The notes under the pieces are model-generated. The model made no database searches and was not told the DNA's origin. It saw only the letters and a list, made by a program, of their open reading frames with translations. Below are positions 27,279 through 35,143 of a DNA stretch of 64,000 nucleotides, piece by piece. Source of the stretch: Alloyangia pacifica (lineage in GTDB: Bacteria; Pseudomonadota; Alphaproteobacteria; Rhodobacterales; Rhodobacteraceae); assembly GCF_900116195.1 (NCBI RefSeq), contig NZ_FOZW01000002.1, positions 1-64,000 on the forward strand. The letters are read 5' to 3'. The first letter of the stretch is position 1, and the number at the start of each line of letters is the position of its first letter. The translations under genes and the position numbers were made by a program.

Positions 27279-28228
27279 TCGGCGATCACTCCACCCTGTT
27301 TGGACCAGGTCGCGAACCAGCGGTTGAACTGGTGGAACTGCGCCTCGCAGAACTTTGCCTGCGACGGCGACAGCGCGTCGGTCTCGTATATGTTCAGACG
27401 GTATTCCTCTTCGCCCTTCAGCACCATCAGGTGCTTGAAGTAGAGCACCAGATCGACGCCCTCGTCGAATTTCGCCAGCACCGAGAAGGCCCCGGCCAGC
27501 TCGCGGGCGCGCATGTCGGCCTCGGGGCAGCCGGTCGCGGCACGGCGCGACAGCTCGACCTGCAGCAGCGCTTCGGTGGGGAAGATCGTGCCGATGCCGG
27601 TGATCGCGCCGACCGCGCCGCATTTGACGAAGCCGTGGTAGACCTCGGTGTCGACGCCGACCATCAGGATCACGTCGTCATCCTGCGAGGTGATGTGCTC
27701 TGCCGCGTAGCTCAGGTCGGCCTTACCGCCGAATTCCTTGAAGCCGATCAGGTTGGGGTGCTCGGCGCGCAGGGCGAAGAACAGGTCCGCCTTGGTGGCA
27801 TAGCCGTAGTAGGGGCTGTTATAGATGATCGCGGGCACGTCCGGAGCGGCGTCGAGGATCGCCTTGAAGTGGTTGCGCTGCGCCGCGACCGACAGCCCGC
27901 GGGACAGCACGCGCGGGATCACCATGAGACCGGCTGCGCCGACCTTCTGGGCGTGAGCGGCGTGGGCGACGGCGGACTTGGTGTTGATCGCACCGGTGCC
28001 GACGATGACGGGCACATCCGCCTCGGTCAGCCGTGCGACACCTTCCATGCGCTGCGCGTCGGTGAGCAGGGGCCAGTCGCCGCAGGAGCCGCAGTAGACC
28101 ACCGCCGACATGCCCGCCGCGATCATCTCCTTGCCCTTCTTCACCAGCGCGTCGAAGTCGGGCTGGCGGTCCGGGGTGCAGGGGGTGAGCAGGGCGGGAA
28201 TGGTGCCGAGGAAGACGTCTTTGTTCAT
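27269..28228 (-). CDS. lhpC: pyrroline-4-hydroxy-2-carboxylate deaminase (DHDPS/NAL family)
   Basis: A 319-residue TIM-barrel enzyme of the dihydrodipicolinate synthase family. The Schiff-base Lys164 (NLIGFKEFGG) and Tyr136 (IIYNSPYYGYATKADLFF) lie in motifs specific to the hydroxyproline branch, which deaminates pyrroline-4-hydroxy-2-carboxylate to 2-oxoglutarate semialdehyde. ATG 28228 was chosen because homologues begin near MNKDVFLGTIPALLTP; an earlier in-frame start lacks support. First recognised gene of the minus-strand hydroxyproline operon. The final semialdehyde dehydrogenase is not in this window. Confidence 0.9.
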   Translation of the reverse strand: MNKDVFLGTIPALLTPCTPDRQPDFDALVKKGKEMIAAGMSAVVYCGSCGDWPLLTDAQRMEGVARLTEADVPVIVGTGAINTKSAVAHAAHAQKVGAAGLMVIPRVLSRGLSVAAQRNHFKAILDAAPDVPAIIYNSPYYGYATKADLFFALRAEHPNLIGFKEFGGKADLSYAAEHITSQDDDVILMVGVDTEVYHGFVKCGAVGAITGIGTIFPTEALLQVELSRRAATGCPEADMRARELAGAFSVLAKFDEGVDLVLYFKHLMVLKGEEEYRLNIYETDALSPSQAKFCEAQFHQFNRWFATWSKQGGVIAECM

Positions 28229-28278
28229 GTGAGTGTCCGTATGGTCGAAATGGGTGGATGGGCTTGACGGCGTGGGCA

Positions 28279-28683
28279 TCACGCGTTGCGGGTTGGGGTG
28301 GGGGAAGTCGTGCCGGTGTCGATCCAGCGCGGCGGAAATGCGGGGGCGTGTCTGCTGCGGGCGGCAGATCGGCTTCGGCAGAGTGATCCGACAGCCTGCA
28401 GTGCCGTCGGGGCCGAGGCGGTGCCATCGGCGCTGCAGAGCGCCTTGAAGGGGTTCTCTTTTGGTGTGCTTTTTTCCAGTCCGCGCGTCAGCGGGATGCA
28501 GTTGGACGCGGCCTGAGCCTTGCGTAGGCCGCGCATTGGACCAAAGGCATCGCCGGTCGGCTCGGGCAAGGTGACGTCGATGACAAGGCCCGTGGAGAAG
28601 TCTGCGTCGCCCGGGTGGCTGATCCCGTCGTCACCGATGAGAAACGGACTCCCGATCATCTTGGCAAGGCGCGATCTTGGCAT
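28279..28683 (-). CDS. hypothetical protein
   Basis: A 134-codon frame with AAGGA seven bases before the ATG (MPRSRLAKMIGSPFLIGDDG). The first 85 codons show the G+C-rich third positions of a real gene; the Arg/Ser/Pro-rich end looks noncoding. I recognise no family. It would be the first gene of the hydroxyproline operon, 50 bases before the deaminase. It may be a fragment whose 3' end has decayed. Confidence 0.3.
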   Translation of the reverse strand: MPRSRLAKMIGSPFLIGDDGISHPGDADFSTGLVIDVTLPEPTGDAFGPMRGLRKAQAASNCIPLTRGLEKSTPKENPFKALCSADGTASAPTALQAVGSLCRSRSAARSRHAPAFPPRWIDTGTTSPTPTRNA

Positions 28684-28783
28684 GACGAGTCCTTTCCTGG
28701 ACCTTGTTTATCGGCCGCAAGCCCGAAAAACTCTGCAAAATGGGGACAGGCCAGACTGTTTTCTTCGCTGCGGAATAGGGCGG

Positions 28784-28805
28784 TTGCGTTCTACGCAATA
28801 TTTGC
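28784..28805. promoter_or_regulatory. operator-like TTGC/GCAA array before the XRE regulator
   Basis: TTGCGT-TCT-ACGCAA (28784-28798) is a perfect inverted repeat and overlaps a second one, GCAA-TAT-TTGC (28795-28805). Three half-sites thus alternate in an AT-richer stretch 35 bases before the XRE-cupin gene. This is likely the regulator's own operator, and may serve both divergent transcription units. Confidence 0.5.
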
Positions 28806-28839
28806 ATAAACGATCATTAATGGTAAAAAAAGAAAAATC

Positions 28840-29475
28840 ATGAGTGAAACGGAAAAAGACGCAAATCCACCGGGCGGGACCGACTGGGAGGCGGAGCGCC
28901 AGCAGCTGCGCAGCGACCTAGGTGCGCGCATGAAGGCGGTCCGGCAGGCCTGCGGCTTCACGTTGGAGGTCGCGGCGCAGCGCACGGGGCTGGCCCTCTC
29001 GACGATCCACAAGATCGAGAACGGCCGCGTCTCGCCGAGCTACGAGAACCTCGTCCGTATCGCCCGGGCTTATGGCATCGGCATGGAGCGGCTGTTCTCG
29101 GCAGATCACGAGGCGCATCAGACCACCCGTTTGACGGTCACCCGCGCTGGGCAGGGCCGCAAGGTCCGCTCGAAGAACTTCGAATACGAGGTGCTCTGCA
29201 ACGCGCTGGCCGAGAAGAAGATCATCCCGCTGGTCACCAAGGTCGAGCAGCGCGCGCCGCTGAAGCGCGAGGAGCTGGAAGCGCACGACGGCGAGGAAAC
29301 GCTTTACGTGCTATCGGGGCGGGTCGAGCTGACCGTCGAGCACTACGAGCCGGTGATCCTCGAGGCGGGCGATTGCGCCTATTTCGACAGCACCCTCAAG
29401 CACGGACTGCGCGCCGTGGATGACACCGAAACCAGGGTCTTCTGGGCCTGTACCTATATCGACGTGGACAAGTGA
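28840..29475 (+). CDS. XRE family transcriptional regulator with cupin sensor domain
   Basis: A 211-residue regulator. Residues 27-86 form an XRE-type helix-turn-helix (LEVAAQRTGLALSTIHKIEN, SPSYENLVRIARAY). Residues about 130-205 are a cupin barrel (HDGEETLYVLSGRVELTVEH, LEAGDCAYFDSTLKHGLRAV), which probably binds the effector. No good ribosome site precedes ATG 28840. It is divergent from the hydroxyproline operon and 55 bases upstream of the reductase gene, so it probably controls hydroxyproline use (inference). Confidence 0.88.
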   Translation: MSETEKDANPPGGTDWEAERQQLRSDLGARMKAVRQACGFTLEVAAQRTGLALSTIHKIENGRVSPSYENLVRIARAYGIGMERLFSADHEAHQTTRLTVTRAGQGRKVRSKNFEYEVLCNALAEKKIIPLVTKVEQRAPLKREELEAHDGEETLYVLSGRVELTVEHYEPVILEAGDCAYFDSTLKHGLRAVDDTETRVFWACTYIDVDK

Positions 29476-29530
29476 TCCGGCTTTTCCCGCCGACCTTTCC
29501 ACCTGAACCACTCAAGGAGAGCGCCTGAAC

Positions 29531-30568
29531 ATGGCCGATCAGCACATCATTTCCGTCGACCGGCTCATGAACCGCGTCCAGGCGATCTTTGAAAAGAGCG
29601 GGCTGAGCCCCGACAACGCCCACGCCGTGGCTCATGTGATCGTGGCCGGCGAGCGGGATCACTGCAAATCGCATGGCATCTACCGGATCGAAGGCTGTCT
29701 GCGGGTTCTGGCCGCGGGCAAGGTGTCTCCGGATGCCGTGCCGCAGCTGCAGGACTCGGGCAAGGCGGTGATCGAGGTGGACGCGGGCGGCGGTTTCTCC
29801 AACCCCGCCTTCTACGCCGCGAAGGACGCGCTGGTCGCGCGCGCCCGCGAGACCGGGCTGGCGGCGCTGGTGATCCGCGACTGTCTGCATTTCTCGGCGC
29901 TCTGGCACGATGTCGAAGCGCTGGCCGAGGAGGGGCTCGCCTCGCTCTCGATGTGCCCGAGCTATTCCTTCGTCGCCCCCGCGGGCGGCAAGGAGCCGCT
30001 GCTGGGCACCAACCCGATCGCCTTCGGTTGGCCGCGTCCGGGCCCGACCCCCTATGTCTTCGATTTTGCCACCAGCGTCGCTGCGCGGGGTGAGATCGAG
30101 CTGCACCGCCGCGCCGGCACGCCGATCCCCGAGGGCTGGGCGGTGGACCGTGATGGCAACCCGACCACCGACCCAGACGCGGCGCTCGATGGCGCGATGC
30201 TGACCTTCGGCGCGCACAAGGGCTCGGCGATCTCGACCATGGTCGAGCTACTGGCCGGGGCAATGCTGGGCGAGTTCATGAGCAAGGAGGCGCTGGACTT
30301 CATGGGCGGCGGTGCGCTGCTGCCGCGCCACGGCGCGCTGATCCTGGCGCTCGATCCGCAGACCTTCGCGAAACGCTCGGGCCGCGATCCCATCGCCGAG
30401 GGCGAGAAGCTGCTGACCGCGATCAGCGGCCAGGGCGCGCGCTTGCCGTCGGAACGCCGCTTCACCGCGCGCGCCAAGGCACTGTCCGAGGGGATCGTGC
30501 TGACCGCGGCCGAGATGGCGCAGCTCGACCGTTTCGAGGCCAAGGGGCTCGCCGCGTTGGAGGGCTGA
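29531..30568 (+). CDS. Ldh2-family dehydrogenase, probably pyrroline-2-carboxylate/piperideine-2-carboxylate reductase
   Basis: A 345-residue NAD(P)H-dependent enzyme of the malate/L-lactate dehydrogenase family. The DHCKSHGIYRI motif (43-53, His48) and GGKEPLLGTNPIAFGWPR are typical of the DpkA/LhpI branch, which reduces pyrroline-2-carboxylate to L-proline. That activity fits the dehydratase-like gene at 23942, completing a trans-3-hydroxyproline route. AAGGAGAG precedes ATG. The same fold, much diverged, is found in the fusion at 6062-7804. Confidence 0.85.
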   Translation: MADQHIISVDRLMNRVQAIFEKSGLSPDNAHAVAHVIVAGERDHCKSHGIYRIEGCLRVLAAGKVSPDAVPQLQDSGKAVIEVDAGGGFSNPAFYAAKDALVARARETGLAALVIRDCLHFSALWHDVEALAEEGLASLSMCPSYSFVAPAGGKEPLLGTNPIAFGWPRPGPTPYVFDFATSVAARGEIELHRRAGTPIPEGWAVDRDGNPTTDPDAALDGAMLTFGAHKGSAISTMVELLAGAMLGEFMSKEALDFMGGGALLPRHGALILALDPQTFAKRSGRDPIAEGEKLLTAISGQGARLPSERRFTARAKALSEGIVLTAAEMAQLDRFEAKGLAALEG

Positions 30569-30593
30569 GCGTTCCACGAGGGATCGCAGCCAG

Positions 30594-30615
30594 GGCGCGG
30601 GGTCGCTCCCGCGCC
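30594..30615. terminator. bidirectional terminator hairpin
   Basis: Perfect 8-bp stem GGCGCGGG/CCCGCGCC with GTCGCT loop, between convergent genes ending at 30568 (+) and 30621 (-). T-rich bases follow on the plus side. Confidence 0.55.
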
Positions 30616-30620
30616 ATTCT

Positions 30621-32384
30621 TCAACGTCGCGCCGGGTACAGACGCTTGTTCGTCTCGTCGGCATAACGCCGGAGGCAGTAGTGCTCGTTGAGCGTGCCGA
30701 GCACGGTCATGTCGCTGCCCACAACAGCCAATGTATCCGCCTCGTTGCGGGCAAAGGAGTTGATCGCGTCGCGCACGGTCTGCTCCGGGCGCAGCCAGGC
30801 GGATTTGAACCGGGCGAGGCTGGCCAGCCGCTCCTTCGGATCGTGTCCGTCCCAGTGCAGATCCGTCATCAGACACATGCCGGCGTAGCTGTCGGTCTCA
30901 TCGAGGAGCGGGACGGCCTTGGTCGAGCCCAGCGGAAAGCGACGCCGAGCCTCGGCGATGGTGGTGCCCGTCGAGAGCGTGTTGGCAGTGCGGCGCATCA
31001 GCCGCCCCACTGTGAGATCGCGGATCCAGCCAATGTCGGTGGCCGAGCGGATGCTCTCGCCGCGCAGGTGGAAGCGCCAGGTCGAGAAGCTGAAGCCGAA
31101 GAACTGGCGCACGATCGAGGTCGAGAGCAGGGCGGAGAAGAGCACGGCGAGCGCGAGCGGCAGGCTTTGGGTCATCTCGAGCGCGAGAAAGCTCATCGCC
31201 ATGGGCGCACCGATGATCGAGGTGGCCAGGGCGCACATGCCCACCACCGCGAAGATCACGATCGGGATCTGCAGGCCGAAGGCGATCATCCAGCCGATGG
31301 CGAAGAGCTTGCCGAGGATCGCGCCGAGCAGCAGCGAGGCGAAGAAGAGGCCGCCGCGGAAGCCAGACCCGAGCGAGAGGATCGACGCGAGCGTCTTCAG
31401 CAGAAAGAGCGACAGAAGCGCCCAGATCGTCATGTTGGTGCCGAGAACGAGCGTCATCGCGCCGTGACCCGAGGAAAGCACCTGCGGCGATACGAGTGCG
31501 AGGAACCCCACGGCCAACCCGCCGATCATGGGTTGGGTCCAGCCCGGGATCGGGCTCTTGGCGAAAAGCTGCTCCATCATCGCCACCGACCGCATGATGA
31601 CGATGCCGACGCCGGCGGCAAGCACCGCCAGCAGGGCAATGGGAAGATAGCCGTCAACCGGAACCTGGCCGGCATAGAACAGGCTGGGACCATGGCTGTC
31701 TGTAATCAGCCGGGTGACCGCGGTGGCCGCAATCGAGGCCGCGAGCACCGGCAGAAGGGCGGCCACCGTATAGGTGGCCAGCACCAGCTCGAAGGCATAG
31801 AAGGCTCCGGCCAGTGGCGCGTCGAAGGCCGCGGCGATGGCTCCTCCCGCCCCGGCCGCCACCAGCTGGCGCAGGTCCTCTCGCCGCAGGCGCAGCCGCT
31901 GGCCCAGCCAGGAGGCCCCTCCGGAGGCGACCTGAGTGTAGGCGGCCTCCATCCCGACAGAGCCGCCAAAGCCGCTGGACAGGATGGTCTGCGCGGTGAT
32001 GTAGAGGCTTCCCGGCACGCCGATCTTGCCGCCGCCGACGGCATTGGCCTCGATCGGGTCGGCGACCCTGCGGAACCAGCGCCTGCCGATCAGGTAGGAC
32101 AGGCCCACCAGCACGCCCCCCACCACCGGCCCGGCAAAGGCGCGGATCGGATCAAGCTCCGCCGCGCCGCTGACCGGGTCTTCCGAGCCGAAGATCCACA
32201 GGCCCATCAGGTGGATGAGCTCCTGCATCCCGACCACCGCCAGCCCCGAGAGCAGCCCGATGATCGCGGCCAGTGCCGTGTAGGCAATTTCGTTGCGCCG
32301 GATCAGCGTCCGCAGGCGAAACGGAGCGACGATCCGGCGCAGGGCCTTTCGCCTGCGCAGAGTATGCAAGCGGGCCGCCACCAA
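30621..32384 (-). CDS. ClC-type chloride channel/antiporter with CBS domains
   Basis: A 587-residue protein with the ClC membrane core (about 30-430) and a C-terminal pair of CBS modules (about 455-585, DLTVGRLMRRTANTLS). The selectivity-filter regions read GGGKIGVPGSL (117-127) and GFGGSVGMEAAYTQ (138-151), where Glu146 matches the gating glutamate of antiporters. These filter sequences belong to a divergent ClC branch. Translation begins at TTG 32384 or GTG 32381, directly after the stop of the aminotransferase remnant. Substrate may be chloride or another anion. Confidence 0.88.
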   Translation of the reverse strand: MVAARLHTLRRRKALRRIVAPFRLRTLIRRNEIAYTALAAIIGLLSGLAVVGMQELIHLMGLWIFGSEDPVSGAAELDPIRAFAGPVVGGVLVGLSYLIGRRWFRRVADPIEANAVGGGKIGVPGSLYITAQTILSSGFGGSVGMEAAYTQVASGGASWLGQRLRLRREDLRQLVAAGAGGAIAAAFDAPLAGAFYAFELVLATYTVAALLPVLAASIAATAVTRLITDSHGPSLFYAGQVPVDGYLPIALLAVLAAGVGIVIMRSVAMMEQLFAKSPIPGWTQPMIGGLAVGFLALVSPQVLSSGHGAMTLVLGTNMTIWALLSLFLLKTLASILSLGSGFRGGLFFASLLLGAILGKLFAIGWMIAFGLQIPIVIFAVVGMCALATSIIGAPMAMSFLALEMTQSLPLALAVLFSALLSTSIVRQFFGFSFSTWRFHLRGESIRSATDIGWIRDLTVGRLMRRTANTLSTGTTIAEARRRFPLGSTKAVPLLDETDSYAGMCLMTDLHWDGHDPKERLASLARFKSAWLRPEQTVRDAINSFARNEADTLAVVGSDMTVLGTLNEHYCLRRYADETNKRLYPARR

Positions 32385-32740
32385 TCAGGCCCGGATGTAC
32401 GCTTGATAGAGGGTGTTCATCCTGGCGGTCATCGGGCCGGCAACCAAGGACTCGTCCGCGGAATAGACCTGGGCCAGGATGTAGGGTTTTTCACGCACGG
32501 TCAGACCGGCGTCTTTCCAGACCTTGTTGGTCTTCTTGCGCGCGATGCCGTTGAAACAGGTCATACCATCCGAGGTCCAGAGTTCGTCTCGGCGGATGAT
32601 AAAGAAGTTCGTCGAGTTGCACGAGGCCACAAAACCGCGATTATCGAGCATCAGTGCCTCGTCGGCGCCCATGTTGATCGCCCATGTTGACCGCTCGGAT
32701 CAGCGCCTGGATGAGTTGAGGCGTCTCTGCAAGTTGAGGC
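32385..32740 (-). pseudogene. class IV aminotransferase (branched-chain/D-amino acid type), internally deleted
   Basis: The C-terminal 95 codons (GADEALMLDNRGFVASCNST, NFFIIRRDELWTSDG) clearly match class IV PLP aminotransferases. Upstream, in another frame, AETPQLIQALIRAVNM (about 32690-32740) fits the N-terminal domain region, so the middle with the catalytic Lys is missing. A near repeat CCATGTTGA occurs twice at the junction (about 32668-32692). In such clusters the enzyme would deaminate the amino acid brought in by the ABC importer. Confidence 0.75.
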
Positions 32741-33165
32741 GCATGGCCTGCGCCCGGGTCATGCCGATGGCGAGCGCGCCCTCCATCTGGCCGCGGTGGA
32801 TCGATGCGATGCCGCCTCGGAAGATCGCCGCGGCATAGGGCTAGGCGTTCAGCGTCAGCCCGAGCCGCGCTGCGGCGTAAGGACCGAGCTGTGGTAGCGC
32901 CAGAGGAACTGGATCAGCATCGGCGTGTCTCGGAACAGCTCGACGTAGACGAGGCCGGGGCCGCGGACCCAGCCGCCCGCCAGCCCGACGAGGACCGAGG
33001 AGATCCAGCCCTAGATGACAACCCAGATCCCGCGCAACAGGCCGGTCCAGGTGTCGGCAACGCTGCTGAAGTCGGGGACGCAGTTTATCGTGCGGGCGTC
33101 ACAGGTAGGCCGTCATCCGGGCTTCGGCGAGCAAGGCGCGCTGGCTCGAGGTGACCAGAAGCACG
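32741..33165 (-). pseudogene. amino acid ABC transporter permease, second of two, broken
   Basis: Reading the minus strand, SSVADTWTGLLRGIWVVI, a stop, then GWISSVLVGL and GPGLVYVELFRDTPMLIQFL match a HisM/GlnP-type permease start. After a frameshift ARLGLTLNA, a stop, then PYAAAIFRGGIASIHRGQME and GALAIGMTRAQAM match the EAA loop region. At least two stops and one shift, and the last part is missing. Confidence 0.75.
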
Positions 33166-33169
33166 AGGG

Positions 33170-33560
33170 ACATCAGCGCGATGGTCGTGTGGGCTTCCGG
33201 AAGTCACCAGCATCTTCTGGTAAAGCCGGTCGGCCTAGAAGGCGGCGGATTGCGACGACTGGGCCGGCACGGCAACAGGGGGCTTCCAGACTGATCGCCA
33301 GCAATACCGGCAGCGCGTAGAAGAACGAGAAGTGAACGATCGACGGCGTGTAGCGGTAGAACCCGTTGAAGACGAGCGTCGGGAGGGTCAGCTACCTGCG
33401 CGGGGACAGGCGCATCATCGCAAGGACGAGCCACATGAGGACGCCCAGAACGATCGAGGCAGCGGCGATCTTGACGGTGTTGAGCAGCCCCAGCGCCAGC
33501 ATGTGCAAACGCTCCAGCACCGGGCCGAAGTTACCGGAATTGTCCGTGTGACGTCTTTCG
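33170..33560 (-). pseudogene. amino acid ABC transporter permease, first of two, broken
   Basis: The minus strand reads NFGPVLERLHMLALGLLNTV, KIAAASIVLGVLMWLVLAMM then RLSPRR, a stop, then LTLPTLVFNGFYRYTPSIVH and FSFFYALPVLL. This follows the first half of a polar amino acid permease. The second half is scrambled. It lies directly downstream of the intact binding-protein gene, as expected for a former operon. Confidence 0.7.
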
Positions 33561-33613
33561 CTCGATCAGAGAGGGCGCAGACCCACCGGTGGGCGGTCGG
33601 TCCGCGCAGGGCC

Positions 33614-34435
33614 TTACCAGTCTTCCTTGAGCAGTCCGGGAATGCCGTTCGGATCGATGTCCTTGCTGGCGAGGTAGGCGCCGAAAAGCTCGTCCGGCAC
33701 GCCCGCGGCGTAAAGGTCGGCAAAGGTGGTGTTCACCCAGTCAAGGAATTCGGTGCTGTCTTCCTGGCGCATGCCCGCCGAGGTCGCGACCGGGTCGACC
33801 GGTTCGGGCAGCAGCACCTTGCCCATCCTCAGGCGCGAGTACTGCACGACGAGCGCCGGGTGGAACTGCACCACCGCGTCGATGCGGCCTGCGGCAAAGG
33901 CGTCGGTCGCCTCGTCGTTGGACGAGAAACGGCTGATCTGCGCCTGTGTCATCATCTCGGTCACGCTGAGGTCGAGCGAGGTGCCGAGCGTGACGCCGAT
34001 GCGGGTCTCGGGGGTGTCGAGCTCGTCCCAGGTCTTTGCCTCGGAGCCCTCCTTCACCAGCGCGCCCATGGCGTAGTAGAACAGCGGGTTTTCCGGGAAG
34101 GCGAGCGCTCTCTTGCGCGCTTCGATGGCGTCGAGCACGAACATGATGTCGAACTGATTGGCCTGCAGGCCGGCCACTGCATTTGCCCAGGAGGTCTCGA
34201 CCGGGAACAGTGCCACGCCAAGGTCATCCGCCATGCGCTCGCCCATGGCAACGCCGATACCGGCCCATTGCTCCGACGTCGGATCCTTGTAGAACCACGG
34301 CTCCGCCGAGACGACGCCGATGCGCAGCTCGCCCGCCTCTTTGACCCGCGCCATGGTGCCGCCGTTCTGGGCATGCGCCATCGGTGCGAGCGCCAGCGCG
34401 GCTATGGGGGTGAGAATGAGGGAACGTATCTTCAT
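33614..34435 (-). CDS. amino acid ABC transporter substrate-binding protein
   Basis: A 273-residue solute-binding family 3 protein with a signal peptide (cleavage after MAHAQ, about residue 23). The core begins AGELRIGVVSAEPWFYKDP and includes GIGVAMGERMADDLG and FDIMFVLDAIEARKRALAF. Length and frame are intact. Its two permease genes downstream are broken, so it can work only with permeases from elsewhere, or is on the way to decay. Confidence 0.88.
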   Translation of the reverse strand: MKIRSLILTPIAALALAPMAHAQNGGTMARVKEAGELRIGVVSAEPWFYKDPTSEQWAGIGVAMGERMADDLGVALFPVETSWANAVAGLQANQFDIMFVLDAIEARKRALAFPENPLFYYAMGALVKEGSEAKTWDELDTPETRIGVTLGTSLDLSVTEMMTQAQISRFSSNDEATDAFAAGRIDAVVQFHPALVVQYSRLRMGKVLLPEPVDPVATSAGMRQEDSTEFLDWVNTTFADLYAAGVPDELFGAYLASKDIDPNGIPGLLKEDW

Positions 34436-34680
34436 GTCTGTCTCCTGTCGGAACCGGCCTTCTTCGCCTCGACGGAGGAGACGAAGGCCATGGTCTTTCC
34501 GAGTCGGTGGCGCCTGTGGTCGCGGATATCTTCCTTCATCCGCTCGCAGCTGTCTCGCAGCGCGAGGCGGACGCCGTGCGCGGTCTCGGTCGCGGGTCCG
34601 CCCGGCTCGAATTCGCCCGAGAGGATCGCGCGGCGCAGCAGGCCTCCGTGCCGGGCTCCCATTGTTGCTCGCTTGATCAT
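34432..34680 (-). pseudogene. possible GntR regulator N-terminal remnant
   Basis: A short minus-strand frame contains GGLLRRAILSGEFEPGGPAT, like the LRRAILSGRFAPGE segment at the start of GntR-type winged helices. The helix-turn-helix is not convincing and the rest is absent. If real, it is the lost regulator of the decayed ABC operon. Confidence 0.3.
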
Positions 34681-35143
34681 GCCGGCCATCAGAAGGTTTT
34701 GCGGTGAGACTAAGATGTAGATTGTTCCAATGTTAAATCCTTTCCAATCTTGAATAATTCTTCGGGCATTTTGCGCCCTCCGTGCCGGCTGGCCAGGCAC
34801 GGCGCCGGCTCATGAGCCGTGCCGGACGCCTGAAGCTCTCCTGCTCAAGCGCCAATCCTCTTGTCTCCCGATCGAGCCGTTTGTGGTTTTCTGAGGTGAT
34901 GACCCGCCCGGAGGCACCTCCCGGTGGCGCAAAGACCTCTGTCATGACCGGTGCTCATCTTCAGGCGGTCGCGCGCCGTGAGCCGGTCCGACATCCCTTG
35001 CCGGCCCGGGGCTGCGACTCTTCTTCGCAAGCGAGGGTTAGCAGGTGCCAAAACGCGCCTCCCGGGCGACACTCGGCCTGCGCCGCGCGCGCCCATGCAC
35101 CGTTTCCGTTGCCGCGCTGCTTCTCCTTCGGAAGGATCGGATC
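34681..35143. other. region without recognisable gene
   Basis: Bases before the P-type ATPase gene. Short frames on both strands have no family resemblance. A modestly AT-rich patch around 34700-34760 may hold the promoter of the minus-strand binding-protein gene. Confidence 0.4.

Noticed and set aside
30681-32690. A 669-codon plus-strand frame opposite the ClC gene
   Set aside because: Same artefact: low-complexity His/Arg/Gln/Gly product, no family, and a convincing ClC gene on the other strand.
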